Assembly: GCA_000720375.1 (NCBI GenBank)
Contig: JOAA01000058.1
Location: 1-31,892 of the forward strand
Length of the DNA: 31,892 bases
Origin: Rhodococcus rhodnii
GTDB lineage: Bacteria; Actinomycetota; Actinomycetes; Mycobacteriales; Pseudonocardiaceae
Direction: 5' to 3'
Each line of letters starts with the position of its first letter. Position 1 is the stretch's first letter. A model generated the notes under the pieces. That model worked only from the letters and a program-made list of their open reading frames with translations, had not been told where the DNA came from and did not search any database. Positions 15,115-22,508 of this stretch are shown here, piece after piece. The position numbers and the translations under genes are program-made.

Positions 15115-15753
15115 GTGCTCGTTCTCGCCCTTGACACCGCCACACCCGCGGTCACCGCTGGTGTCGTCGACTTCGACCACGAAGGTCTGGCACGCACGCT
15201 GGCCAGCCGGGTCACGGTCGACGCCCGCGCGCACGGCGAGCTGCTGACCCCGCACACCAAGGAGGCGCTGGCCGAGGCCGGGCTGGACTACGCCGACCTG
15301 GACGCCGTGGTGTGCGGTTCGGGCCCAGGGCCCTTCACCGGCCTGCGGGCCGGCATGGTCACCGCGGCCGCCCTTGGCCAAGCGCTTGCTAAGCCCGTGT
15401 ACCCGGTGTCCACGCTCGACGCCATCGCCGCCGACTTCCCCGAGGTCCACCGCCTTCTCGTGGTCACCGACGCCCGCCGCAAAGAGGTCTACTGGGCGCG
15501 CTACGAGAACGGTCACCGCATCCAGGGTCCCGACGTGAGCAAGCCGGCCGAACTCGAAGACGTCGAAGCCGACCTCGTCGTGGGCGCCGAGTTGCTGCGA
15601 CGACCCGTCGAGCCTGCGTCGCCGAGCCCGACCGGACTGGTCATGGCGGCATCGCACATGTTCGGGGAGACGCCGCCCGCGCTCACCCCGCTGTATCTGC
15701 GCAGGCCGGACGCTGTCGAGCCGGGCGCGCGCAAGCGGGTGAGCCGGGCGTGA
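15115..15753 (+). CDS. tsaB: tRNA t6A biosynthesis protein TsaB
   Basis: TsaB is the non-catalytic ASKHA-fold partner of TsaD in tRNA A37 threonylcarbamoylation. The 212-residue protein begins at GTG 15115 with L-V-L-A-L-D-T-A-T-P-A-V-T-A-G and contains A-H-G-E-L-L-T-P and the family hallmark G-S-G-P-G-P-F-T-G-L-R-A-G. The C-terminal half is short and lacks TsaD metal ligands, as expected. Its last 4 bp overlap the start of rimI, so tsaB-rimI-tsaD are translationally linked. The promoter must lie in the 60-bp gap shared with merR. Confidence 0.93.
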   Translation: MLVLALDTATPAVTAGVVDFDHEGLARTLASRVTVDARAHGELLTPHTKEALAEAGLDYADLDAVVCGSGPGPFTGLRAGMVTAAALGQALAKPVYPVSTLDAIAADFPEVHRLLVVTDARRKEVYWARYENGHRIQGPDVSKPAELEDVEADLVVGAELLRRPVEPASPSPTGLVMAASHMFGETPPALTPLYLRRPDAVEPGARKRVSRA

Positions 15754-16214
15754 CCGTCCGACTCGCACCACTGCGCAGCGAGGACCTCCCGAGGTGCGCT
15801 GAGCTGGAGAAACTGCTCTTCCCGGGTGAGGACCCGTGGAGTGTGCAGGCTTTCCAGTACGAGTTGGAGAACGGCAACTACTACATCGGCGCGCACGTGG
15901 ATCCCGTCGGGCTGGTCGGCTACGCGGGCATTTCCGAGCTCGGCGGCCCGGGCAACTACGAGTGCGAGGTGCACACCATCGGTGTGGACCCGGAGTTCCA
16001 GGGCAAGGGCGTCGGCAAGGCGATGCTGCGCGACCTGCTCGACCGCGCGGATCAGCTGCACGCACCCGTGTTCCTGGAGGTGCGGACCGACAACGTGCCC
16101 GCGATCAGCCTCTACGAGGCACACGGCTTCGAACGGATCGGTCTGCGCAGGCGGTACTACCAGCCGTCGGGCGCGGACGCGTACACCATGGCCAGGCCGG
16201 GGAGACCCCAGTGA
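15750..16214 (+). CDS. rimI: ribosomal-protein S18 alanine N-acetyltransferase-like GNAT
   Basis: The 154-residue GNAT enzyme transfers acetyl from acetyl-CoA to a protein N-terminus; RimI acetylates ribosomal protein S18 in E. coli. The acetyl-CoA loop Q-G-K-G-V-G-K-A (84-91) follows I-G-V-D-P-E-F, and later segments L-E-V-R-T-D-N-V-P-A-I-S-L-Y-E-A-H-G-F are standard for RimI. The GTG start at 15750 overlaps the tsaB stop, and the stop codon abuts the tsaD start. The genomic position between tsaB and tsaD is the classical one for rimI. Confidence 0.92.
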   Translation: MTVRLAPLRSEDLPRCAELEKLLFPGEDPWSVQAFQYELENGNYYIGAHVDPVGLVGYAGISELGGPGNYECEVHTIGVDPEFQGKGVGKAMLRDLLDRADQLHAPVFLEVRTDNVPAISLYEAHGFERIGLRRRYYQPSGADAYTMARPGRPQ

Positions 16215-17273
16215 GTGAATACAGTGAGTGACAAGATAATTCTCGGCATCGAGAGCTCGTGCGACGAGACCGGCGTCGGCATCGTCCGGCTCAGCGACAC
16301 CGGCGAGATCACCCTGCTCGCCGACCAGGTCGCGTCCAGTGTGGACCAGCACGCCCGGTTCGGCGGTGTGGTGCCGGAAGTCGCCAGCCGCGCCCACCTC
16401 GAGGCGATGGTGCCGACCATGGAACGGGCACTGGACGAGTCCGGGCTGAGCCTGTCCAATGTGGACGCGATCGCGGTGACGTGCGGTCCTGGTCTGGCCG
16501 GCGCCTTGCTGGTGGGTGTGTCCGCGGCGAAGGCTTACGCCGCCGCGTTGGACGTTCCGCTGTACGGCGTGAACCACCTCGCTGGGCACGTGGCCGCGGA
16601 TACCTTGCAGCACGGGGCTTTGCCGTCGGAATGCCTGGCTTTGCTGGTGTCCGGCGGGCACACGCAGCTGCTGAAGGTCGAGGACCTGGCCGGCAAGATC
16701 ACCGAGATCGGCTCGACCATCGACGACGCCGCGGGCGAGGCCTACGACAAGGTCGCGCGGATCATCGGCCTGCCCTACCCCGGCGGCCCGCCCATCGACA
16801 AGGCGGCCAAACAGGGCAACCCGAACGCGATCAAGTTCCCGCGCGGCCTGACCGGTCCGCGCGATCCGAAGTTCGACTTCTCGTTCTCCGGCTTGAAGAC
16901 CGCGGTCGCGCGCTGGGTCGAGGGTCAGGAATCCGACGGCAAGCCGATTTCGGTCGACGACGTCTGCGCGTCCTTCCAGGAATCCGTCGCGGATGTGTTG
17001 ACTGCCAAGGCTGTTCGTGCGGCGACCGAACTCGGCATCGGCACGCTCGTGATCTCCGGCGGTGTCGCGGCGAACTCACGGCTGTCCGGCCTGGCGCGGG
17101 AACGCTGTGCGCAAGCCGGGATCGAGCTGCGTGTGCCACGCCCCCGGCTGTGCACCGACAACGGCGCGATGATCGCCGCGCTGGGCGCGCATCTCGTCGC
17201 TGCCGGTGTCCGTCCTTCATCTCTTGAGCTGCCAACGGATCCAGGTATGCCCGTCGACACGGTGTACGTCTAG
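16215..17273 (+). CDS. tsaD: tRNA t6A threonylcarbamoyltransferase TsaD
   Basis: TsaD transfers the threonylcarbamoyl group to A37 of tRNA. The 352-residue ASKHA protein has [11 protein letters not shown] near the N-terminus, metal ligands H121 and H125 (H-L-A-G-H), L-L-V-S-G-G-H-T, and D315 in C-T-D-N-G-A-M. It could start at GTG 16215 directly after the rimI stop, or at GTG 16224, which gives S-D-K-I-I-L-G-I; the second fits the family N-terminus slightly better. It is the last gene of the cluster. Its 3' end overlaps the convergent amidase by 4 bp. Confidence 0.95.
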   Translation: MNTVSDKIILGIESSCDETGVGIVRLSDTGEITLLADQVASSVDQHARFGGVVPEVASRAHLEAMVPTMERALDESGLSLSNVDAIAVTCGPGLAGALLVGVSAAKAYAAALDVPLYGVNHLAGHVAADTLQHGALPSECLALLVSGGHTQLLKVEDLAGKITEIGSTIDDAAGEAYDKVARIIGLPYPGGPPIDKAAKQGNPNAIKFPRGLTGPRDPKFDFSFSGLKTAVARWVEGQESDGKPISVDDVCASFQESVADVLTAKAVRAATELGIGTLVISGGVAANSRLSGLARERCAQAGIELRVPRPRLCTDNGAMIAALGAHLVAAGVRPSSLELPTDPGMPVDTVYV

Positions 17274-19168
17274 CGCCAGAACGATGGGCGAACGTCCACA
17301 TCGTCGGCGTTGACGAACATGATCCGGTGTCCGAACTGGATCTGCAGGTACTTCGTCTTGCCTCGGACCACGGTGTGGTTCGTCGAATCGAACGTGGGCG
17401 CCCAGTAGTACTCGGACGGCAGAGCCTGGCCGAGCGAGTACCGCTCACCCGCGGAGAACGTGTACTGCAGCGGAGCCAAGACCTGCGGCGTGATGTGCGC
17501 CGGGTACGCCGTGGCTTCCGGATACGCCCTGCCGTACACCGGAACCGTGGCTTTGCCCTTCTTCGGCGTCACCACAAGCCCAACGCCACCAACGGCGTTC
17601 GGCGCCTTGCGCGGGTTGTGGAACCAGCCTTTCTGGCCGAGGTACCAGATCGCGGTCCAGTCGCCACGCACTTCGGCGACCGCGAACTGCTGGCCGGTTT
17701 CCACCCGGCTGCTGTGGTCGGAGATCTCCATCGTGCCCGGTGATCCGTCCGGCCGCAGGCCAGAATCCTTGAGCAGCGGGGAATTCGCGTCCGGCGCGGT
17801 GTGCAGGATGACCGAAGTGGACCCACGCGGCGTGCACGGCTCACCAGCCTTGACACAGCCGATGAACGCGGGCTTGTTGGTCGCGAAGTCCGGCTTGATC
17901 GTGACCAGGCCGAGGTTGCCGGTGGACCGGAACGGCGCGCCGAGCAGGTCGAAGTAGTGCGCCCAGTCCCAGTAGGGGCCCGGATCCCAGTGCATTCCGC
18001 GTACGGTCGACGGAATCGTGCCGGGAACGTTGTCGTGGCCGATGATGTGCGCGCGGTCCAACGGAATCCGGTACTTCGCCGCCAGGTAGCGGACCAGTTT
18101 CGCGGACGAGCGGTACATCGCCTCGGTGTACCACGTGCCGAGCTTGGCGAAGCCCTCGTGCTCAAGGCCGATCGACTTCGAGTTGACGAACCAGTTGCCC
18201 GCCTGCCAGGCCACATCCTTGGCCTTGACGTGCTGGGCCACGTGCCCGTCGGCCGAGCGCAGCGAATACTGCCAGCTCACGTAGGTCGGGTCCTGGACCA
18301 TCTTGAGCACGCCGTCCCACTGGCCCTCGGTGTCGTGGATGACGATGTACTTGATCTCCTGGGACTCCGGCCGGTTGGCCTTGTCGTGGTTGCCGTAGTC
18401 GTTGTTGGGGAGCTCTTGGTACGGCGCGGGAATCCACTCGCAGGCCAAGGTGCGGGGACACTCCGTGTTGTCCGATGAGGACTTACGCAGACCCAGCTTG
18501 TCGAGCTGCTGCTTGTTCGGCTGTGTGGACGTCGCCGCGAGCCTGACGCGCTGCCCGTCGTCGGTGACCCGCTCGACGCCTTGGTTGATGGTCGCGAAGA
18601 CCTCATCCGCGAAGGTTGCCGCAGACCCTGTGTCGCCGGCGCCTCCGTACCGCGCCACGGCGCCGTACCAGTCGGCCGGGTTGTCACCGGCAGCCCCGAT
18701 TTCTTTCTGGTACTTGGCAAGCAGGGCCGCGCCACCGCGGATGTTCTGCTTCGCGTCGGCCCGCAGGTCCTCAGTGGACAAACCGGTCAGTGACGCCGCT
18801 TCGTTGACAGTCTGCAGCTTCGGGAGTTGCTCGACCGGCGGGCCTGGTTGTGGGGACAGCCGCGGACGCGAGTCGTCACCGCGAGGGTCCTCAGTGCCCT
18901 CGTCGTGGTGTGTGCCGCCGGTGTTCGCGGTACGCACGTCTGTCAGGTGCATGGGGCCGTAACCGGCGCTGGTGCTCGGGGTCCCGGCATTGGCGTCCCA
19001 TCGGGACTCCAGGTAGGACACTCCCAGCAGGACGCTTTCCGGCACGCCGAATTCGGCCGCGGCCGCGCGGAAGTCGCGTTGTCGCGCCTGGTCGGCTGGT
19101 TCGGCGCTGGCCGGGGTCACGCCGAGCACGAGGCCGGTGACCGTGGCCAGGATGAGGGCAGGACGCAT
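17270..19168 (-). CDS. secreted N-acetylmuramoyl-L-alanine amidase with lysozyme-like N-domain
   Basis: The 632-residue product has a signal peptide ([12 protein letters not shown], cleavage near A-S-A, residue 22). A lytic-transglycosylase-like region follows (Y-L-E-S-R-W at 52-57, then G-P-M-H-L-T; about 30-190). The amidase_2 domain (about 270-410) carries the expected zinc ligands H278 (V-I-H-D-T-E-G), H378 (I-I-G-H-D) and D395 (W-D-P-G-P). The C-terminal part, with V-I-L-H-T-A-P-D and W-Y-L-G-Q-K-G-W-F, looks SH3-like. It would cut the stem peptide from muramic acid in the cell wall. ATG 19168 has AGGGGAG eight bases upstream and gives the signal peptide; in-frame starts lie further up. 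Confidence 0.88.
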   Translation of the reverse strand: MRPALILATVTGLVLGVTPASAEPADQARQRDFRAAAAEFGVPESVLLGVSYLESRWDANAGTPSTSAGYGPMHLTDVRTANTGGTHHDEGTEDPRGDDSRPRLSPQPGPPVEQLPKLQTVNEAASLTGLSTEDLRADAKQNIRGGAALLAKYQKEIGAAGDNPADWYGAVARYGGAGDTGSAATFADEVFATINQGVERVTDDGQRVRLAATSTQPNKQQLDKLGLRKSSSDNTECPRTLACEWIPAPYQELPNNDYGNHDKANRPESQEIKYIVIHDTEGQWDGVLKMVQDPTYVSWQYSLRSADGHVAQHVKAKDVAWQAGNWFVNSKSIGLEHEGFAKLGTWYTEAMYRSSAKLVRYLAAKYRIPLDRAHIIGHDNVPGTIPSTVRGMHWDPGPYWDWAHYFDLLGAPFRSTGNLGLVTIKPDFATNKPAFIGCVKAGEPCTPRGSTSVILHTAPDANSPLLKDSGLRPDGSPGTMEISDHSSRVETGQQFAVAEVRGDWTAIWYLGQKGWFHNPRKAPNAVGGVGLVVTPKKGKATVPVYGRAYPEATAYPAHITPQVLAPLQYTFSAGERYSLGQALPSEYYWAPTFDSTNHTVVRGKTKYLQIQFGHRIMFVNADDVDVRPSFWR

Positions 19169-19263
19169 GACGGTTTCTCCCCTTGCTAAGGTCATGCTTA
19201 CTCTGCGGCCAGGCGCCCTGCCCGTCAATGAATTGCGTCCAATCAGCCTAGTTGGTGGCTGAC

Positions 19264-20094
19264 TTACGCGGGGTGCAGGCTCCGGTCGCGATCAGCGACG
19301 ACAAAGCTGGCAGCGGTGGTCACCTCGCCGCCCGGCTGCCGCACGTACGGCAGGATCCGGTAGTCGGCCCGAAGCTCATCGGTGGTGAACCTGGTCCGGA
19401 TGTACCCACGCCGGTTCTTGTAGAACTTGACGTGCGGGTTCTCCGCGAGCACCCCGGCATTCGCGTCGTCGTTGCCGTCGCCACCGCTGGTGATGGACGT
19501 GGTGACGAACTCGGTGGCAAGTCCAGGCGAGGTCGGGTCGGTATAGTCCGACTTGGTCTCCGCGGCCCAGTGCCGGTGCACGTCACCGGTCAGCACAACG
19601 CCGTTGCGCGTCTTGCCAAGGCCTTCGGCGATCCGGTCGCGGTTGGCCTTGTACCCGTCCCATGCGTCCATGTTGTAGCCCTGGTTGACGCCGGGCGTGA
19701 GGTCGATCTGGGAGAAGAACACCTGCTGCCCCAGCACATCCCAGCGGGCCCGCGAGCGCCGCAGCCCGTCGAGCAGCCACCGCTCCTGTTCCTCGCCGGT
19801 GATCGACCGCGTCGGCTCAAGCCGCGCGTCGCAGTTCGGCTTGACGCCGTCACCGCAAGCCTGGTCGTCGCGGTACTGCCGGGTGTCGAGCATGTGGAAG
19901 TTGATCAGCCCGCCCCACTGCAGCCGCCGGTAGAGCTGCATGTCGATGCCACGCGGCCGGGCCGTGCGCCGCAGCGGCATGTTCTCGTAGTACGCCTGGA
20001 AAGCGTTCTTCCGGCGCTCAAGGAAGTCCGGGTCCGGCTGCTCGGGAATCTCGTCAGCCCAGTTGTTTTCGGTCTCATGATCCCACGAAGTGTG
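19264..20094 (-). pseudogene. phoD: PhoD-type alkaline phosphatase, 5' part removed by element insertion
   Basis: The frame holds the C-terminal 276 residues or so of a PhoD phosphodiesterase/alkaline phosphatase. It starts in the conserved segment W-D-H-E-T-E-N-N-W-A-D-E and continues with F-L-E-R-R-K-N-A-F-Q-A-Y-Y-E-N-M-P-L, F-H-M-L-D-T-R-Q-Y-R-D-D-Q and V-V-L-T-G-D-V-H-R-H-W-A. PhoD proteins are secreted metalloenzymes of more than 500 residues, so the signal peptide and N-terminal domain are missing. Four codons upstream of the Trp the frame meets a TGA in unrelated sequence, next to a serine recombinase gene. The gene is therefore interrupted by the element, with its 5' portion expected beyond the right edge. 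The fragment alone is unlikely to be exported or active. Confidence 0.88.
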
Positions 20095-20118
20095 TCAACC
20101 AACTACACTCGACACAGC
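20078..20118. other. left attachment-site junction (attL) of the element
   Basis: Homology to PhoD stops at about 20,080-20,090 and the recombinase gene starts at 20,142, so the recombination point lies here. Next to the phoD codons is a dyad with 6-bp arms TGTGTC (20091-20096) and GACACA (20111-20116), 14 bp apart, of the size a serine integrase subunit pair contacts. The exact crossover dinucleotide cannot be fixed without the other junction or an empty site. The dyad could alternatively be an operator for the recombinase promoter. Confidence 0.55.
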
Positions 20119-20141
20119 TTCTACCAGCGAGGATACCGACC

Positions 20142-21767
20142 ATGAGCGCAACGGCACCAAGGAAACGACGCCGCCGGTTCAAGAAGCAAGCGAGCGACCG
20201 GCCCGTAGTTGTCCCGTTCACCCCGGACAACGACGCCGCAGTGTGCTACGTCCGGCAGAGCCATTTCACCGACGAATCCATGTCCAGCGACGTCCAGGCA
20301 CAGGACACGCACCGATGGACGAACGCCTACGGCGTGCCGGTCGCGGCGACTGTGGAAGATCTGCACGTGTCCGGAGATTTGGAGCCCCACAAGCGAAGCG
20401 GGCTCAAACTCTGGTTGTCCGACGCGCCCCCGCAGCCGTGGAAGACGCTGGTTGTATCCAAGCTGGATCGGTTGGTGCGTAACGTGATGGACGCACTGAA
20501 CTTGCTGGAATGGCTGAGGGCACGGGGAAAGCGGCTCATCGCGATTGCCGAAGGCATCGACTCCAGTAACTCCATGTCGGAGTTTTTGATCACGTTGATT
20601 GCCGCGTTCGCCCGTATGGAGCGCGAAAGGATGCGTGAGCGTTTCAAGGACTCGAAAGCTAAGCTCAAGGAAGCGGGTCGTTGGGCGGGAGAGGGTCACA
20701 TTTACGGCACCAAGCCGGTTCAGTTGCCCGGCGGTGGTTGGATTCTCGGGCTTGATCAGTACGCGGTGAAAATCCTGCACAAGCTTTCCAGGATGGCGCG
20801 GACTGGCAAGAGTCTTACCGAGATGTGCGACTGGTTGGCGGACAACAAGATTGTGACTCCTCGGGACCGGCAATTGCAGCTGGCGGCGGAACGGCGGGGA
20901 GAAGATCCGGCGACGGTTGACCTAAAAGGGTACGAGTGGGGGACATCCGTGCTGCGGCGCTTGCTGGAAAACCCGGACCTTGTGGAGTTCGGCATCTTTG
21001 AACCCGCTGAGCAGGCGGAAATCTCGGCTCGATTGGAAGAAAAGGCGCGCCGGAAGACGCGCGGCAGTAATCAGCCTTACCCATTCTCCGGCGTCCTGGT
21101 GTGTGCGGATTGCCTGGAGCCTTTGTGGCACCGTATTGCCCACTCGAAGCGAACCCGCACGGATGGAACCACGGTTGAATACCACAACGAGTACTGGCAT
21201 TGCCCGAACTACGAGCATGGCTCGTCTATGCGAGCGGACGTGATAGAGCCGCTGGCTGAGCAGGCTTTCTACAAAATCTTTGCGATGGTTCCGGTGCGGG
21301 AGCGTATTGTGTTGCCGCCAACTACCCATGAGAACGAAATCGCGAAATTGGAGCGGGAACACGCCAAGCTGATGTCCGGGGTGGCGCGGGCCAAGTCGCC
21401 GGAAGATCGGCGTAGGATCGTGGATGACGGAGACAAGATTCTGGCCGATATCGACACGTTGAGAGCACTTCCAGCAGACCCCGGGGGCGTGCAATGGGTT
21501 TCCACTGACCGGACCTGGCAGCAAGAGCTAGTAGGAATGTCGCCGGAAGACCGGCGCCTGCGGTGGCTTGAATTGGGGTTCGCGTTCGCGGTGCAGAAAC
21601 GGCCGGACGGCACGTGGTCGGCGGGTTGGCGTCTGCCGGACGGATGGCAGGAGGCAATGCCGGAAATAGCTGAATGGGCTGAGCGGATTGCTGATACTGG
21701 CGCCACGATCGAGATCACGGATCTACTCGACTGGCCAACTGGGGGACCTACGGAGTCGAAACGATGA
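20142..21767 (+). CDS. large serine recombinase (site-specific integrase)
   Basis: The 541-residue enzyme has the three-part layout of large serine integrases. The catalytic resolvase domain (about 30-185) has nucleophile S40 in C-Y-V-R-Q-S, then S-S-D-V-Q-A-Q, S-K-L-D-R-L-V-R-N and F-A-R-M-E-R-E-R-M-R-E-R. The recombinase domain (about 195-300) follows. A zinc-ribbon region has C321-x2-C324 and C354; the fourth ligand is not an obvious Cys and may be His in C-P-N-Y-E-H. A charged helical stretch (about 395-440) probably forms the coiled coil. It starts 25 bp from the attachment dyad and faces into the element, as integrases usually do. Directional excision would need a separate factor. Confidence 0.92.
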   Translation: MSATAPRKRRRRFKKQASDRPVVVPFTPDNDAAVCYVRQSHFTDESMSSDVQAQDTHRWTNAYGVPVAATVEDLHVSGDLEPHKRSGLKLWLSDAPPQPWKTLVVSKLDRLVRNVMDALNLLEWLRARGKRLIAIAEGIDSSNSMSEFLITLIAAFARMERERMRERFKDSKAKLKEAGRWAGEGHIYGTKPVQLPGGGWILGLDQYAVKILHKLSRMARTGKSLTEMCDWLADNKIVTPRDRQLQLAAERRGEDPATVDLKGYEWGTSVLRRLLENPDLVEFGIFEPAEQAEISARLEEKARRKTRGSNQPYPFSGVLVCADCLEPLWHRIAHSKRTRTDGTTVEYHNEYWHCPNYEHGSSMRADVIEPLAEQAFYKIFAMVPVRERIVLPPTTHENEIAKLEREHAKLMSGVARAKSPEDRRRIVDDGDKILADIDTLRALPADPGGVQWVSTDRTWQQELVGMSPEDRRLRWLELGFAFAVQKRPDGTWSAGWRLPDGWQEAMPEIAEWAERIADTGATIEITDLLDWPTGGPTESKR

Positions 21768-21851
21768 ATCCGTGACGGTGATCGACGGAGTGCGGAAACC
21801 TCCGGGCCATCAGCCCGGAGATTTCCGCGTGCCATGGGGGTTGCCTTGGCG

Positions 21852-22058
21852 ATGTACATGCGCATAGCCGACGACATCGCCGCGCGGATCACGTTCGGTG
21901 ATATTCCGCCCGGATCTGTCTTGCCCAATGCCGCGACCCTCGCGCGGGAATATGGCGTGTCACCCGCTACCGCGACCAAAGCGATCGGAATGCTGCGCAA
22001 GTGGCGCATGGTACGGGCCGACGCCACAGGAATGCGGGTGCTGTCGATGCACGAGTGA
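21852..22058 (+). CDS. mini-GntR DNA-binding protein (HTH only)
   Basis: About 68 residues form only the GntR winged helix: Y-M-R-I-A-D-D-I-A-A-R-I, then G-D-I-P-P-G-S-V-L-P, then L-A-R-E-Y-G-V-S-P-A-T-A-T-K-A-I-G-M-L. There is no effector-binding domain. Starts at 21852 or 21858 are both possible; a longer frame begins at 21834. It follows the recombinase by about 85 bp on the same strand and is closed off by a strong terminator. Small GntR proteins (KorSA-like) regulate transfer genes in actinomycete conjugative elements. It could also act as a directionality factor, which is speculation. Confidence 0.75.
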   Translation: MYMRIADDIAARITFGDIPPGSVLPNAATLAREYGVSPATATKAIGMLRKWRMVRADATGMRVLSMHE

Positions 22059-22083
22059 TCATCACGGGCGGTCCGGATGCAGG

Positions 22084-22126
22084 GACACAGAAGCCCCTCC
22101 GCGTATGACGGAGGGGCTTCTGTGTC
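22084..22126. terminator. strong bidirectional terminator hairpin
   Basis: GACACAGAAGCCCCTCCG (22084-22101) pairs perfectly with 22109-22126, giving an 18-bp GC-rich stem around a 7-base loop (CGTATGA). It lies exactly between the rightward GntR gene and the end of the leftward transfer operon, so it can serve both. Confidence 0.88.
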
Positions 22127-22148
22127 ATCGAGGGCTGTAGCGCAAGCA

Positions 22149-22508
22149 CTAACCCGGTGAACGATGGCCGGTTTGAGTCAGCACATCGCAGACTGCACTG
22201 ATCTTGTCGGCCAGTTGCTGGATGTCTGCTCCGTTGACGGTGACCCACAGCGTGCCGTCTGGGCCTGCTGTGAGCGTCGCCGGAGCGTGGTTGGCTGCCT
22301 CTCCTCTGTGGTGCGATGTGGAGCGCTGTCCGGGCCGTTGAGACGGTTGTGCGGTGGCGCTCTGTCGGGGGCTTGGGATGGTGTGAGCGTCGGCGTGTTC
22401 GTCGGCCTGGTCGTCCTGTCCGTCAGTCGATGCGTGGTGGTCATGGTCGCTACTCCGATACGTGGTGTCGTGCGGTGCGCGGGTACCTGTCGCTTCGTTA
22501 CTCGTCAT
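22149..22508 (-). CDS. hypothetical protein at end of transfer operon
   Basis: The 119-residue protein has a long hydrophilic, His/Asp/Gln/Thr-rich, probably disordered N-terminal part and a short ordered C-terminus: T-L-W-V-T-V-N-G-A-D-I-Q-Q-L-A-D-K-I-S-A-V-C. No family is recognised. The ATG at 22508 overlaps the translocase stop codon by 11 bp and has AGGAGCGGGGG in front. The longer open frame lies inside the translocase tail and is rejected. As the sixth gene of the operon it may be a transfer accessory factor (inference). Confidence 0.6.
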   Translation of the reverse strand: MTSNEATGTRAPHDTTYRSSDHDHHASTDGQDDQADEHADAHTIPSPRQSATAQPSQRPGQRSTSHHRGEAANHAPATLTAGPDGTLWVTVNGADIQQLADKISAVCDVLTQTGHRSPG

